Assembly: GCA_037957365.1 (NCBI GenBank)
Contig: JARHVA010004905.1
Location: forward strand, 155,001-219,000
Direction of reading: 5' to 3'
Origin: Torreya grandis
Taxonomy: Eukaryota > Streptophyta > Pinopsida > Cupressales > Taxaceae
Length of the DNA stretch: 64,000 bases
Both the position numbers and the translations under genes were made by a program. The notes below the pieces were generated by a model. The model saw nothing but the letters and a program-made list of their open reading frames with translations, did no database searches and had not been told where the DNA came from. This document shows, piece after piece, positions 1 through 12,114 of this stretch (its first letter is position 1; each line of letters begins with the position of its first letter).

Positions 1-573
1 AATGATAATCTTCAAGCTACTCCTACATCTTGTACAGGTCTATTTATGAAAGAGATAATTATAATTTTCATTTGAAAGTATGGTTAGACTACACTATTTA
101 TCTTTATATTCTTACAATAGCAAAATATTGTCTCAGACTCTTATACAATGATGTATCACTAGTATTTGAGCTAATTTGGTGATCAAACCTATAATAGGGC
201 TGTTTAAATTGTGACCATATCCCCAAAGAGAAAATACTTGAAAAATATAGACAAAAGACAAATCTCAATAAAAAACAAATGGAATAAATTTATTTGATGG
301 GTATCCCATGAGTGATGAAGAATTATAAACCTCTTAGAGTGACCACCATGAAGACAAAACAAAACTTGAAGTAGGATTCACTGAAAAAACTTACTCATCA
401 AGACACTTTTCCTCCAAGTGAAATCACTTCATAGAGATGAGTTGATTTATGAAACAACCATTAAAATGATATCATTGACCTCCAAAATCATCCCTCAAAA
501 TCATTATTCTCCATAGATTTATGAAGTATATAAATAGATGTAAGAACAAACCCCTCTTGAATGAATAGGCCAT

Positions 574-590
574 AGTGACTTTTTGTCACT
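574..590. other. Small perfect hairpin
   Basis: AGTGAC, a five-T loop, then GTCACT. It is perfect but short, with no U-tract or gene context that would make it a terminator. No function is claimed. Confidence 0.4.
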
Positions 591-1346
591 CTTAGGGGTT
601 GTTAATAAATAAGAGGACATAAATCTAAAAACTAATTAAAATTATTTCAAGATTAATATGACCTATAACAATGTCTAATTTTTTAACTCCTAACTCTATC
701 TCTCCTAGTTGTACCATTCAATTCAAATTTTCCTTCTTGAGTTTGTGAAGGCAATGATGGAGGATAAAAAGTGTCTAGAGTGTTATTTAGACCTAAAACT
801 CAATTAAAATATTTAAAATGATATGAAGGTAGACAAGGGACACTTAAAAACTATTTACAACTTAAAATTGATCTTGCAAAGCTGTGCAAATTCTTATAAA
901 GTATCATTTTTCCAAGTTTAGGTATTGAGCTATAGATGTTTTTAGAATATGACTACCCTTGAAATTTATCTAAACAACCTATGATATTAGGGACATTTGG
1001 AATCTTATTGAAAAATTTTCTTCTTTGAATGGTATGTCCAACTCTTCTAGATGGGCCAAAAAGTTATTTTTGCATATGAGAGTCAAATAAAAAGTTAGAG
1101 CATGATATTATGATATTAATGACATCCAAATAACCTTTTATAATGAACCTAGACCAAACTAAAACTTTGAACATGTTTGACTATTTCAAGACTTTGAAAT
1201 TGACCCATATGACTAGATAAGTGAACATAAGACCAAAACTTGGGCAATGCTAGATAAGGACAAATATGACCATATGGAACCATTTAAGACCTTTTAAGAC
1301 CATGATAAATTTTTTAAAAACTTATGGAGTTTAAACTTAGATGGGG

Positions 1347-1380
1347 TGACCAATTTTGACTTGAGGTCAAAATTTGGTCA
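1347..1380. repeat. Inverted repeat, 14-bp stem
   Basis: The left arm (1347-1360) begins TGACCAA and the right arm (366-380 of the same kilobase, i.e. 1366-1380) ends TTGGTCA. They pair over 14 bp with one unpaired T and a five-base loop. The outer bases are the W-box-like TTGACC/GGTCAA type. It lies 12 bp left of the presumed insertion junction with the gypsy RT remnant. Confidence 0.6.
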
Positions 1381-1392
1381 ACATGGCCATTT

Positions 1393-2720
1393 TTGAGAAA
1401 GTTTGTATTAATGTTTTTTGATGATATCCTCATCTACATTAAAAATTAAGATCATTTGAAATAAGTACTTTTATTGTTGGAACAAAATCATATTTATTAA
1501 AAACCTTCCAAATGTGATTTTGGTGTCCAAGAGGTGGAGTACTTAGGTCAAATTATTTCATGTAGAGTGAAAGTTGATCCTAAAAAATTATAAGCGATGA
1601 TGGAGTGGCAAGTTCCCAAGACCCTTAAGAACCTTCAAAGATTTTTGGGGATAACTAGTTAATATCACAAGTTTGTCAAAAATTATGGTAGAATTGAATC
1701 CCAACTCACCTATTTTTTGAATAAAGACTCCTTTCAATGGACTAATTCAGTTACCAAGGCATTTGAATAGTTAAAAATGGCTATATGTACAACTTTAGTT
1801 TTTTCTACTCCTAATTTTTCAAAAAAAATTATTGTGGAGTGTGACACATCATGATATGGCATGGGGGATATACTCATGAAATAAAGAAGACCAATAAAAT
1901 TTTTAATTCACCAACTAAAGGGAAAAAATAGGCTCAAACCAATCTATGAGAAAGAGATGATAGTTATTCTGCATGCAGTGAAATAATGGAGACCTTTTCT
2001 GATGGGTCTTCATTTTTAGGTAAAGATTGATCATGATAGCCTCAAATATTTTTTAGAGAAAAAATTTTCATCTAAAGAGGAAAACAAAAATGGGTGACTA
2101 AAATTTTAGGATATTATTTTGAAATAGTGTATAAGAAATGAAAAGAGAATGTGGTAGTAGATGCACTCTCCCAATAGGATGAATCAGTTAAGGCATTGTT
2201 ATGTGCCATTACTATATAGAGGGAAAATTGGATAGAGGAAGTAAGATCTAAATGGGATAATGGTAGTGCTACGAAGGATTTGATTCAATATATTCAATAG
2301 GGTTCTGACAAATCTAAAAAATTTACATGGAAGGTGAACACATTATGGTATAAATTTGGATTATACCTCTGTAGGCATTCTCTCTTCAAACATAAAATTA
2401 TTCAAAAACCTCATGCCTCTCCACTAGGAGGTCACTCTAAATTGTTGAAAATATATCATAGAATCAATCAGGATTCTTTTTAGGAAGGATTTAGTGGGGA
2501 TGTTAAAAAATATGTGGCTAAATGCATGGTATTTAAACAAAATAGAGGTGAAACCATTAAGACCCAACATCTTTTGTAACCTTTATAAATCCCTATCTAA
2601 TGTTGGGAGGAGGTTTTCATGGATTTTATTATAGTATTACCATGGTTTGAGGATAAAAATGTTATCATGGTAGTTATGGATTGACTCACCAAGTATGCTC
2701 ACTTTGTTCCTTAACACAAC
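1393..2720 (+). pseudogene. Ty3/gypsy pol remnant: RT C-terminus, RNase H, integrase N-terminus
   Basis: The translation opens within reverse transcriptase at the catalytic box (FFDDILIY, about 1408-1430) and runs through the KPSKCDFG and EVEYLG motifs to about 1800. RNase H follows: VECDTS near 1834, YEKEM near 1947, and a DHDSLKYFLE segment near 2030-2060. The linker ends with VVDALSQ near 2155. The integrase zinc-binding region is recognisable (GGHSKLLKIYHR near 2430, then YVAKCMV near 2510), followed by the start of the catalytic core (VFMDFI, then LTKYAHF near 2685-2703). Similarity stops near 2720, before the rest of the core. Many in-frame stops and at least one frameshift make it dead. 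The 5' side is missing from mid-RT. The pattern matches the chromovirus-like branch of plant gypsy elements; without a chromodomain in view the branch is tentative. Confidence 0.85.
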
Positions 2721-2889
2721 CATTTGTTTTTAGTATTGGTAAGAGATGGTTTTAATGAGGGACCTTACCCTTTACAAAATGGAAGCATTTATGGTCTTGA
2801 GACCATATATTACAACAAGCATGCTAATAAGGATAAAATAGAATAGTAAACCATAAAACAATATAAAAGAAGTAGAAAAAAAATAAATT

Positions 2890-4330
2890 AAGTTCTAGGT
2901 CCCATCCATTATTCATACACCTTAGACCAATTTTGAGTGAGATTTTCCTTTGGGAGATTTCTATTCTTGCTAGTTTGAAACTCAACTTTCTCTATAATTC
3001 CATTCATCTTTTTGTCCATTCCTAGATTATCTATGTTTTCATATTTTATTTTGGTGATGGAGTTAAGATAATCCATACTTTAAAGAGTTTTCATGATATT
3101 AAGCATTTAATAATCAAGAAACATGTTAAGATTTTCATTGAGAGATTCATTTGATTTTTCTAGAGTGAATAGTCTTTCCTTGATATTTTGGAATTTCTAG
3201 CTGATTTCAAGGAGGTCATATTTTTTACAATAGATAACATCATTTAGATTGAGTTTGTTGATTTACTCTTTGAAACTTTTTTAGTCTTGTAGGAACCAAC
3301 ACAAGATAGATTTTTGCAGGTCCACCTCATCTTTGAATTACTGAGTCTAGTTCGGTATTTATGCTCCTCCATGAGTTACTTTAATTTTAAGGGGGTATTA
3401 TTTTTCAATGGGTTGGGGGTGAGAGTGACCTTCTTAGAAATAAGTTTTTGAGTGATAGAAGATGTAGGGATATTTTATTTTATCATTTTTAGGCTTTTAT
3501 AAATTTCCTCTAGTTTGATTATTTTGTTAGGATCATGGGAGGTGGAATGAGGAGTGGGAGTAGGGGAGGTGGGATCTAAGGATGGGGTGGGGATATAGAG
3601 AAAAGGGGTGGGGTCAATTTTTTTTTTTTTTTTTAAACTTTTTTCTTCTTGACTAGGGGGAAATATATTGCAAGGGGTTAGTTACCTTTTTCATAGCTTT
3701 TTTATTCTTGATTGGAGGGGGGGAGTTCTTTCTCATTATGGTTTTTATGAATTAATATAGGATATTTAGAATTTTGAGAGGAGGTAGAGGGTTTAGATAA
3801 ACTTATGAGGATTTTGGGAGGGTTTTTTATTTTGGGTTTAGGCTTCTCCATTTTGGGAATGATAGGGGAAGATGGGATTGGAGGCATATAATAACTTGTG
3901 AAATAGGAAAATAATAGTTTGGTGGAGAGGATCTATTTTCTTTCCCATATTGACTTTGTATATCAAGGATTCAATAAATTTCATGATATAAAAATGAAGA
4001 CTTAGGGGGATAATATTATAAAAATAATTTATAATATACAAATTAAAATGATGCACAAGAGTAGACCTTTCATCTAAGGTCACATACCTCATTATTTATT
4101 ATACAACTTTGTTGAATGGTTTTGGGATGTCCTTTATCAAGAATCCCCCAATGCATTCAAGCATATGCTCATTATATTTAAATAATTTATCCTTTTCTTC
4201 CTTGTAATCTTTTTTGAATTTGGCAAACTTGAATTCTTCTATTTTTAGGCTTGTGACTTGGGCAATGAGACCTTTAGTGATCTTAATAGAAACATTATGG
4301 ATTGTGAAAACATGATCTTCCATTGATCGA
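2890..4330 (-). pseudogene. Decayed protein gene of unknown family, with coiled coil
   Basis: Reading the minus strand from about 4323, a broken but followable protein begins MEDHVFTIHNVSIKITKGLI. It continues with RYVTLDERSTLVHHFN (about 4090), a segment ending DPLHQTIIFLFHKLL, and a Pro/Lys/Ser-rich linker (about 3890-3700). It ends in a heptad-rich stretch (LLEIS, ERLFTLEKSNESLNENLNMF, about 3230-3110) that looks like a coiled coil. Internal stops are mostly TAA/TAG where CAA/CAG would fit. The order globular, proline-rich, coiled coil resembles gag-like or accessory ORF proteins of plant retroelements, but I do not recognise the family. It lies downstream of the LINE on the same strand and is not an expected LINE part. 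A poly-T run near 3620-3636 interrupts the linker. Confidence 0.5.
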
Positions 4331-4739
4331 TAAATTTCCTCAAAAAGTGTTTTTCACATAAAAAAATGTTATTTATGGAATTAATAAACACATCTATTTT
4401 TAAGATCTCCTAGACCTCTTTATCCTTTCTAAGATTATCTATACATGAGTTCTATTCTATTGAGATCTCTGCCCATTGTGTAGAGGGTGTTAATCTTGTA
4501 GAGAGTATTGTAGTAGGAGAAATGAGTAATGTAACTTAAATAGTAGTGAATCTTTTCCTTTTGTCCATATGATGGTTCTTAAACTTTCCCCGAGTCTCAT
4601 GTGTGAAGGAGCTATCAAATGCATTTTTATGATTTTTATTAATCATAGTTATATGTGAAGTGAAGCTAATATCATATTCATTGGTGTGACAAACCATATG
4701 TATCTCTTGTGATGACTACATTGTAATTATTTGGAAAAG
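4331..4739. other. Spacer between decayed gene and LINE
   Basis: No convincing frame. It may hold the 5' part of the minus-strand gene to the left and the 3' tail of the LINE to the right. I could not place a poly-A tail or a target duplication. Confidence 0.3.
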
Positions 4740-7700
4740 TGTCATCCTTTTTCCAAATTTTTAAGGATATCATCATAATACCTATGGTATAAAAAAGTCA
4801 TCATTATGATTACCTTCATGATAGGTATGCTGGAATTTCACCTCTTAACTTTTTTTGCTGATATCTAGGCTTTCTTCTATGATGTAGTGAATAGTACAGG
4901 TAGGTTTATTGATCTTATTGAGGTAGTTTATTAAGTTAAAGGAGTCATCGTCGACTAATATATTTTTAAATATTAGATCATTATCCACTTGGATACCTCA
5001 TAGGGAAGCTATATCTTATGCTTTATGGTTAGTTTGGTGACCCATTCCTCCTTCATATGCAGTTATTAAATTTCCCTTGTCATCTCTTAGGACTCATCTT
5101 CCCCAAACATTCATGGGTTTCCTTTATAATCCCCATCAAAATATAATTTTAATCCATCTTTGATTTGGAGGAATCTATTTGGTCTTGCTCCTGGTATCCA
5201 TTAAAGAGTTTGTTATAGTGTTAGACAATGGGGTTGGGAGCCAATTTTTAGCTATATTCTCCTCATGATTAATATCTACTAATTCTTGTATTTTTTTAAG
5301 ATTTTAAAGTTTTCAATAATTGAATTGAATAATTTATTGACAATCCTATTATAATTTTTGAAAGATTCCTCTAAGATCTTATTTCTTTCTTTCCACATTT
5401 CTGATATTAAGTGGGGTAAAGAGAAAGTCCATATTTTCTTGAGATGTTTATTAGTGAAGGGAGGACCCCAAACAACCCACCAGTCACTAAGAGAATCAAT
5501 ATAGATATAATGAATTTGGAATTTTTAAAGAAGAAAACCCTAGATATAATGGGTAAAAGGACATTGAAGGAGGATATGGGGTATAGTTTCAAAGTCTGCC
5601 TCATAGAGAACATAACAATTGACCATCATAAGAATCCATTTAGACAAATTATCAAGGGTGATGATCTTATTTTGAATAAAAATCCAAACAAAGATATTAA
5701 ATTTTGGAATTAAATACTTACCTCATATTTTGGACCATGGGAGGATATCTTGATTTGGAGGGATAATTACATTGTATCCTAATCTCACTTCATATTCTCA
5801 ACTAGGAATTATAGTCTAGGATAAGGCATTTTATTTGAAGATATTGGGAATATAAAAACTTTGGAGAAGAATATTTAGATATAAAATAATTCTTGCATGC
5901 TCATTACTAACATTGAAAATCTCAAGATTATTCCAATTTCTTTTGTTACCTTGAATCTAAATATAGTCTACCACCATTATGTCAAATTATTGCTTTATTT
6001 GATCTATGATTTGTTACCAAGGTTCAATATCTAGAAATTGATGATCAAGTATACAGATGTCATCCTAGAACCTAATAATAACTCCATTCCATAAATTCCA
6101 TATATATCCTTATTTAATGATATCCTTACCTTTGACAAAAAGTTTCCAAATGGAGGAGCCCATAGTGAAAATATTTTCATTGAACAAAGAGATAATTGGT
6201 CTATGTTATAGATATTTTGATTTGAGGATAGATGTCTATATATTAAAATAATTTATGAACCTCTAAACCATATTTTTAGTAAGATCCTTATTTATAATAT
6301 TGACTTTTTTGATTCCCATCCCCTTGAATTCTTAAGTAGAGTGACTCAGCCCCAAACTACCAAGGGGAAATGTTGATCTATTTCTATTCCAATCTAAAAG
6401 AAATGCTTTTGGATTTGGTCTATATTTTTGCTAATACTTTAAGGCATTTTTAATAGGTACACGATATAGACTGGAAGACTTTGGAGAACAATTTTAAGAA
6501 TCATGAGCTTTCCATCCTAGGATAACATTACTCCCAACCAGAAAAGTTTTTCTTGAATCATTCAATTAGAGGATTTCATAAATGTATAGGCATATTATTA
6601 GAGAATAGAGGCATTCCCAAATAAGTTTAAGCCATGGGTTTGATTGAGCATCCCATGATTATTTCAATTTTATTTTGTTTGAGAAAAGGATTATTAATGA
6701 AGAAGAGAACGATCTTGTCAAATTTAATTTTCTACTTAGAAACTTCCTCATATTATTGAAGGATTTTCTTCAGTCCTTTGGCTTATCTGATAGAAGTGAT
6801 TGCAAGGGAAACAATATCATAAATAATTTTTTGATGTAGAGAGGTAAGAATGCCAACTGTGGAGTTGAATCCTTTGAATAAACATTTTATTTGAGATTCA
6901 AGGAGTTTCTTTCTAAGGGTGTCAACAAGCATTTTGAATAGGAAGGGAGATATGAGATATCTTTGTCTGATTCCTCTTTTGATATTAAAATAAACCACAT
7001 GTGATCCATTGACTAGTATGGAGAACATTTCTATTCTTATGCTATTTTGAATGAGATGTATATGTTTGTGGAATCCATATTTTCTAGAACCATGTCTAAA
7101 TAGTCCCAGTAGACCTTGTCAAATTCCTTGCTCATGTCAAGTTTAAATACAATTCTAGCTTACTTTTTAATTTCCATAGATTGCATGATTTCATGAACCA
7201 CTAGAATTACATCCTAGATTTGTCTTTCATGGATAAACCACCTTGGTTGGGAGTGATGAGTTTGCTTATTAAAGGTTAAAGGCAGAGAGCTAGTAGTTTT
7301 ATGAAAATTTTGGAGATAGAGTTACAGAGGATTATGGGATGAAAGTCCTTGAGAGTATATGTGCTAATATTTTTGGGGACCAAGGCTAATAATCTGTTAT
7401 TAAACTCTCTTAAAATTTTCCTTATCAACAAGAATTCATCCATAGCTTGAACCAGATTTTCCTTAATTATTTACCAAATTTTTTGGAAGAAAGCTATTGG
7501 GAATCCATTGGGCCTGGGGGCCTTATCCTTGTTAATAATAAACACTATTGTTTTAACATACTTTTCAGAGATTCATTTCAAAATACTAGATTTGTTAGAA
7601 GCATTGATTATAGACAGAACATGATGGAGAAAATCTTGAGTTTCGATCTTATTGATAGGATTATTGGATAAAAATAAATGATTGAAGTATCCAAAAATTT

Positions 7701-7881
7701 ACTCTTTCATCTAGGTGAGTTATTAAAAGACCAATCCATATTCACAAGTGATTTCATTGATCTTATTATGGCTTCTATGTTTTAAATTAGACAAATGAAA
7801 GAATTTCATGTTTCAGCCCCCTTCTTAAAGGCAAACTGATCTTGATTTGAGTATCCATAAAGTTTCCTTATGGGACATAAG
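4740..7881 (-). pseudogene. L1-type LINE ORF2: RT, zinc-finger region and RNase H
   Basis: Minus-strand translation gives the standard order of a plant LINE ORF2. Just inside the right edge (about 7880-7700) is the pre-RT linker (LWILKSRS, then KFFHLSNLKHRSHNKINEI). RT follows: NGFPIAFFQKIW near 7480, LALVPK near 7380, DFHPIILCNSISKI near 7330, KLDMSKEFDKVYWDYL near 7120, and SILVNG with KRGIRQ at 7028-6950. The [FY]ADD box expected near 6820 is not recognisable. Thumb motifs (YLGMPLF, NPLIEWFKK) lie near 6600-6540. A region like the C-terminal zinc-binding segment lies near 5600-5400, ending MWKERNKILEE. A plant-type RNase H (VLRDDKGNLITAYEGG) lies near 5080. The endonuclease and ORF1 are absent: homology stops at 7881, where a giant LTR starts. 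Numerous stops make it inactive. Confidence 0.88.
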
Positions 7882-8572
7882 GTTATTTTTAACACTCAAA
7901 ATTGCACCCTTATGATAAGATAGTTTAGTTCTCTCCAAGTTTTGGTTAACATGTGATTGGTCCAAAGGCTATGGGTCACCTATAAGAGGACCAAACCTCT
8001 AGTTTATTGGGCTAGATCCCTTGATACATCAAATTAAGCTCACTTTATAATAACTATTGATTATTAGGGTGAAAATGGATAGATAAATGCACAAAAGTAA
8101 ACCTAATCTAAATATGTGATACACCAATACTCATCCATCCACTCTTAATTGATATTCAATCTAACACTTTATGAATCAAGTAGAGATTAATGAATAAAAG
8201 AAACTTGTTAATGAACTCATAAACATAAGTGTTTCTTGTGAAGGCTATGGTGAATGAATATAAGTTTAAGGCAATGGAAAAGAGGTCTACTTGAGGCACT
8301 ATCAACCCACATACTCTTCAACATAGCTATGACACTCTAACACATCACATAACCTGCATAGGATGACATTATAACAACTAGGTAAAGGAGAGGACCTGAA
8401 AAGGAGGATAAATATGACACTTTATATAAAATAAAAAAACATAATGCACTAATTATATAAAATAAAAATATTAATTGTCCTTATTTATTGATTCAAAGAG
8501 GTTCTCAAGATACAATTTGGTAGATTTTAATTAAACCAAGCCAAGGGATGTTTTTAATGGCCTAAAATCATG

Positions 8573-8576
<4 letters not shown>

Positions 8577-8632
<56 letters not shown>
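8577..8632. repeat. (AT)28 microsatellite
   Basis: Fifty-six bases of uninterrupted AT. The equivalent place in the right LTR (about 17800) has only a few TA steps, so the tract expanded after the LTR copies separated. Confidence 0.97.
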
Positions 8633-8637
<5 letters not shown>

Positions 8638-9119
8638 GAGTAAGAGAGAGAAGAGGGTATGGTGTTTAAATGTGTAGGAGGTATCATGAATGATCCTCAT
8701 TCACTCTAATAATTAGTTATAACTTGTATAAGATTAGTAATAGCCCCCCCACCCCCCGTGCATTATCTTGGTGGTGAGAGGTCATCAATGAGCATCTTGG
8801 GCATTGAAGTTGAGTGATGGAGGTTGGTGTAGACTTGGTTTTCAAAATTAAAATAATGGAAAAAACTAAATATTGTCAATAATATATCCTTTTATGGTTA
8901 AAAACATCGAAATGGCTCAATTAAGTCCACCATGAGTCATTAAGTATCCCACCTTCTCCTTGCATGTTGATTAGGCCAAGGGAACTACACCAATTTACAT
9001 AATGTACATATAATGTGTGATTTAATCATTAAATATATTAGTGACATGGGTGTTATTAAACTTAATTTATATCCTTATAATCCCCTCTATACTATTAGTC
9101 CTCTTCTTGTCAGACCAAG

Positions 9120-9144
9120 TAGGTCTACTAGGCCACTAGGCCTA
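9120..9144. repeat. Conserved TAGGCCTA-like block in giant LTR
   Basis: A 25-bp stretch of TAGGTCTA / CTAGGCCA / CTAGGCCTA units. It recurs at 18289-18313 in the sister LTR and in altered form (TTAGGCCAACTAGACCAG) near 35676 and 42216 in the LTRs of the inner giant-LTR element. In each case ACCATAAAAC follows about 30-45 bp later. Confidence 0.6.
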
Positions 9145-11859
9145 TTGACTTAGTGTCACCTATTTAGATGACCATAAAACATTATTAGGGCATTAAAGAA
9201 AGGTAATTTATATTTTTTTACATAAATAATATCACATAAAATAATTATTTATGCCTTTATAAGTATTATACACCTATAACTCTTCCCAATTAGGTGATTA
9301 AACCACCTTCTACTAGCATTTGTAGACTGGCTCTTTTGTTTCAATTTATAAAATCCTATACATGGAATTTTGTGAGTAATTTATAATATGAGAAGGTTAA
9401 ATATTACCAAAAATATCTTCCATAATTATTTAAAACTCTCCATCAAGTTATGTACCTTATCTTCTACTCAGAACCTTGAAAAAGTACCATCTATGATAAG
9501 TTTGTAAAACATTTTGCACAAACTAGTACCATGGATAGGACCTTTTAAGATTGTAATATGTGATTAAATTATTTTCCAAGCCAATATAGAGTGTTTTATT
9601 TCAAATATATCAAGTTTTCACCAATCAAGTCTTTCTTAGGGTTTATGTAGGGTTTTGGAGGTATACCATCTTAATGATGGTTCATAAATTATAGACCTTA
9701 AAACCAAAAATTTATATGATGAAAATATAGCCCATAAACCCCATAAAATATCATAAGTATATCTTTGTCCCAAGAAAATGTAAAGAGATATATGAGTGTA
9801 AGTTGGTATACCTCAAACTCCTTATAGGCTTTTTGAGCATGGTTTTATTCATAGTGATGATTCATAGAGATGGTCTCTTTAATATCACTCTTTCTTCCAT
9901 TCATGGTGAGTAAATAGGGGTCCCAAAATCCCCTTAAGAGAATTGGCCCTGATTCTTTTTTCCATGAAAGTTACGAGCATTTGAATTAGTACCTCAAGGT
10001 GGTTGCTTAAGACTATGGAACTTGAGATGTGTCTTAAGACCAAATTTGACATTTCCTTGCTTTCCTCTAACTATATAATTCTCCTTAAGACATGTAATAT
10101 CATTATATACATATTTAAGGCCTTAGGTATACTTGGAAAGGTCTGATATGCCACAATGAGAAGGCTAGGGTATTGAGGCCTTAAGGTTGATTTAGACCTT
10201 GTAGGCCTAAATTGAGTCTAAGGCTCTAATATGTAGTTTGTTGAATTTAAAGTCACCATGTAAACTTACCATTAATTATTATATATTTTTTACTTACACC
10301 CAAACTATCTATATTATCAACTTAGTATTTATCTCCCATAAGGTCTGCTTTGAATGCCATTACCCAAACTGAGTGTTTGATCAATTGGGTTAGAGACCTT
10401 GGGTAGGATCTTATTCCTTATTTACTGTGTTGATGGAGTTGGTATCTTTTGTATCATATTCCTAGGACCAAATAACACATTTAGGATTAGGTATTCCTTC
10501 AAATCTATCCTTTGTATATCCTTTATCCCTTTGCCTAGGGTTTATGAGAAGTTTAGCTTATGCAGCCCCAAGGGCATGATTGAGTGCCTTCCTACCTCAC
10601 TTTAGGATCCTAGAACTCTATAAACATTTATATGCTTTTGTCATGTGCTCCTAAATTCATCCCCTATTGGTTTTAAGATTCCAACAACCCTAAATAACCA
10701 AATTTCCTTTGTCCATATGCACATGCTTGTACATGTGATAATTAGACTTAATAGGCCTGATTAGGATATTAGGCTCTCATTTTATTACTTTAAGGACCCA
10801 ATGCTTTATTTTATATTTATGGACTTAATAAGAAAATTTATAGTCCTACCTTTCTTCTCTACATCTTATCTCTATGTAGGGTTCCTTTGTTTTAGCTCTT
10901 TTATATGACCCTACCTATAACTAGTAGTTAGGACTATCTAAGATAGTGTGTATGAAATCCTCCGCTTGACATTACATTGAGGTTGTTTTAAAAAATTTAT
11001 CATGAGTTTTAGGACCTCCACCTTATGTATGAAATCCTCCCCTTGAAATTACCTTGAGGTTGTTTTACAAATTTTATCATGAGTTTTAGGACCTCCAACT
11101 TATGCACTATAACCCTTATAATCTTCTTTCGTGGGCATCTTCCACTTAGATGCCTTGCTCTCACATAACTAGCCTTTATATGATAACTTGTGATCATGAC
11201 TATGTGTAAGTGTGGGTTCATTGTTTAGTAGCAATTTGAAGTCATACTAATCTTGAGATACAAAGGTTATCATCCTCTCAGACCTTTTGAGGATTTTCTA
11301 ACCATTCCAACTTAGTTTCTCTTATACAAGGTTCAAAAAATATCATCCCTTACCTTGTTTACCTGCTTGTTTAGGCCTAATGTGCAATTTTGAGCTTGTT
11401 AACTATGAATGATCATTTGAGAGGTATATTTATTATTAAATGATGATAAATTATTATATTTAGTGTCATAGTCATGTTTATTACCCCTTATACCCTCAAA
11501 ATAGGGCTTCATGTTTAAGTTTCCTTCCATCCACATTTAGGCCTATAGGTTGCAATCCTAGATAAAGACTATGAGTACTCAATTTGAGAGGTGGGATGAT
11601 GTTTCATGGCCTCAAATAATGTTTATGAAATATTATTTATATTTATAACTATCTTTAACCCCTTAAATTAATCATACCTTAAGATTTTCTTTCATCTTAC
11701 CACTGTAGCCTTATGTGGATGATGTGTGAGTCTTGACTGAGTTAGTCTCCTTGGAGTGAGTTTGGTGGATTTGGTATCTATTTGAAATTGATTAATCCAT
11801 ACCATAATTATTTATAGTATCATATCACCCCTTAAATTATTATCAAAACCTCCCACACT

Positions 11860-12114
11860 TCAATCCCAATTGTATTTACATGACTTGTTTAACCTACCCA
11901 AATAGGCTTGATGTGATTGTGAGGGCTTATTTTTGCATAATAGACTGAGAATGAGGATGGTTTTTAGCACAAGGAAATGATAGGAATTAGGTAAATACCA
12001 TATAAAATTACCATAATATGTATCCATTACATATTTTAAGGTATCTTTATGGCTCTCCATAGACACTACAAAGATACCTTGTTTACTTGTAAAGAGATCA
12101 CTCAAGATAGTCAA
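11860..12114 (-). other. LTR-embedded open frame in element-sense orientation, 84 codons
   Basis: The frame contains YYGNFIWYLP and ILILSLLCKNKPSQSH. Homologous frames lie at 59838-60071 (77 codons, open) and about 57640-57890 (one stop). All three are in the element's sense direction. Between the two open copies roughly two thirds of residues match, about what LTR DNA divergence alone would give, so I do not call a gene. No known domain is recognised. Confidence 0.25.

Larger units (their letters stand above)
1..1392. other. AT-rich non-coding sequence, possible end of an LTR
   Basis: I see no coding frame, RNA gene or recognisable domain here. The sequence is AT-rich and CG-poor like the giant LTRs further right. 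It ends abruptly where an RT reading frame starts in mid-domain at about 1393, so 1392/1393 is probably an insertion junction. Just left of the junction is a long inverted repeat built on TGACC/GGTCA (1347-1380), resembling the hairpins at the right edges of the two giant LTRs (13709-13728 and 39305-39324). That makes an LTR end plausible, but no second copy is in the window to prove it. Confidence 0.35.

Noticed and set aside
3615..3640. Poly-T run as a possible LINE poly-A tail on the minus strand
   Set aside because: It sits inside the proline-rich part of the unrelated minus-strand protein, more than 1 kb past the LINE RNase H, and no target duplication was found.
10399..10605. Frame sharing SILCISFIPLPRVYEK with 56244-56444
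   Set aside because: The similarity follows from LTR homology; it is antisense to the element, and the third LTR segment does not keep it.
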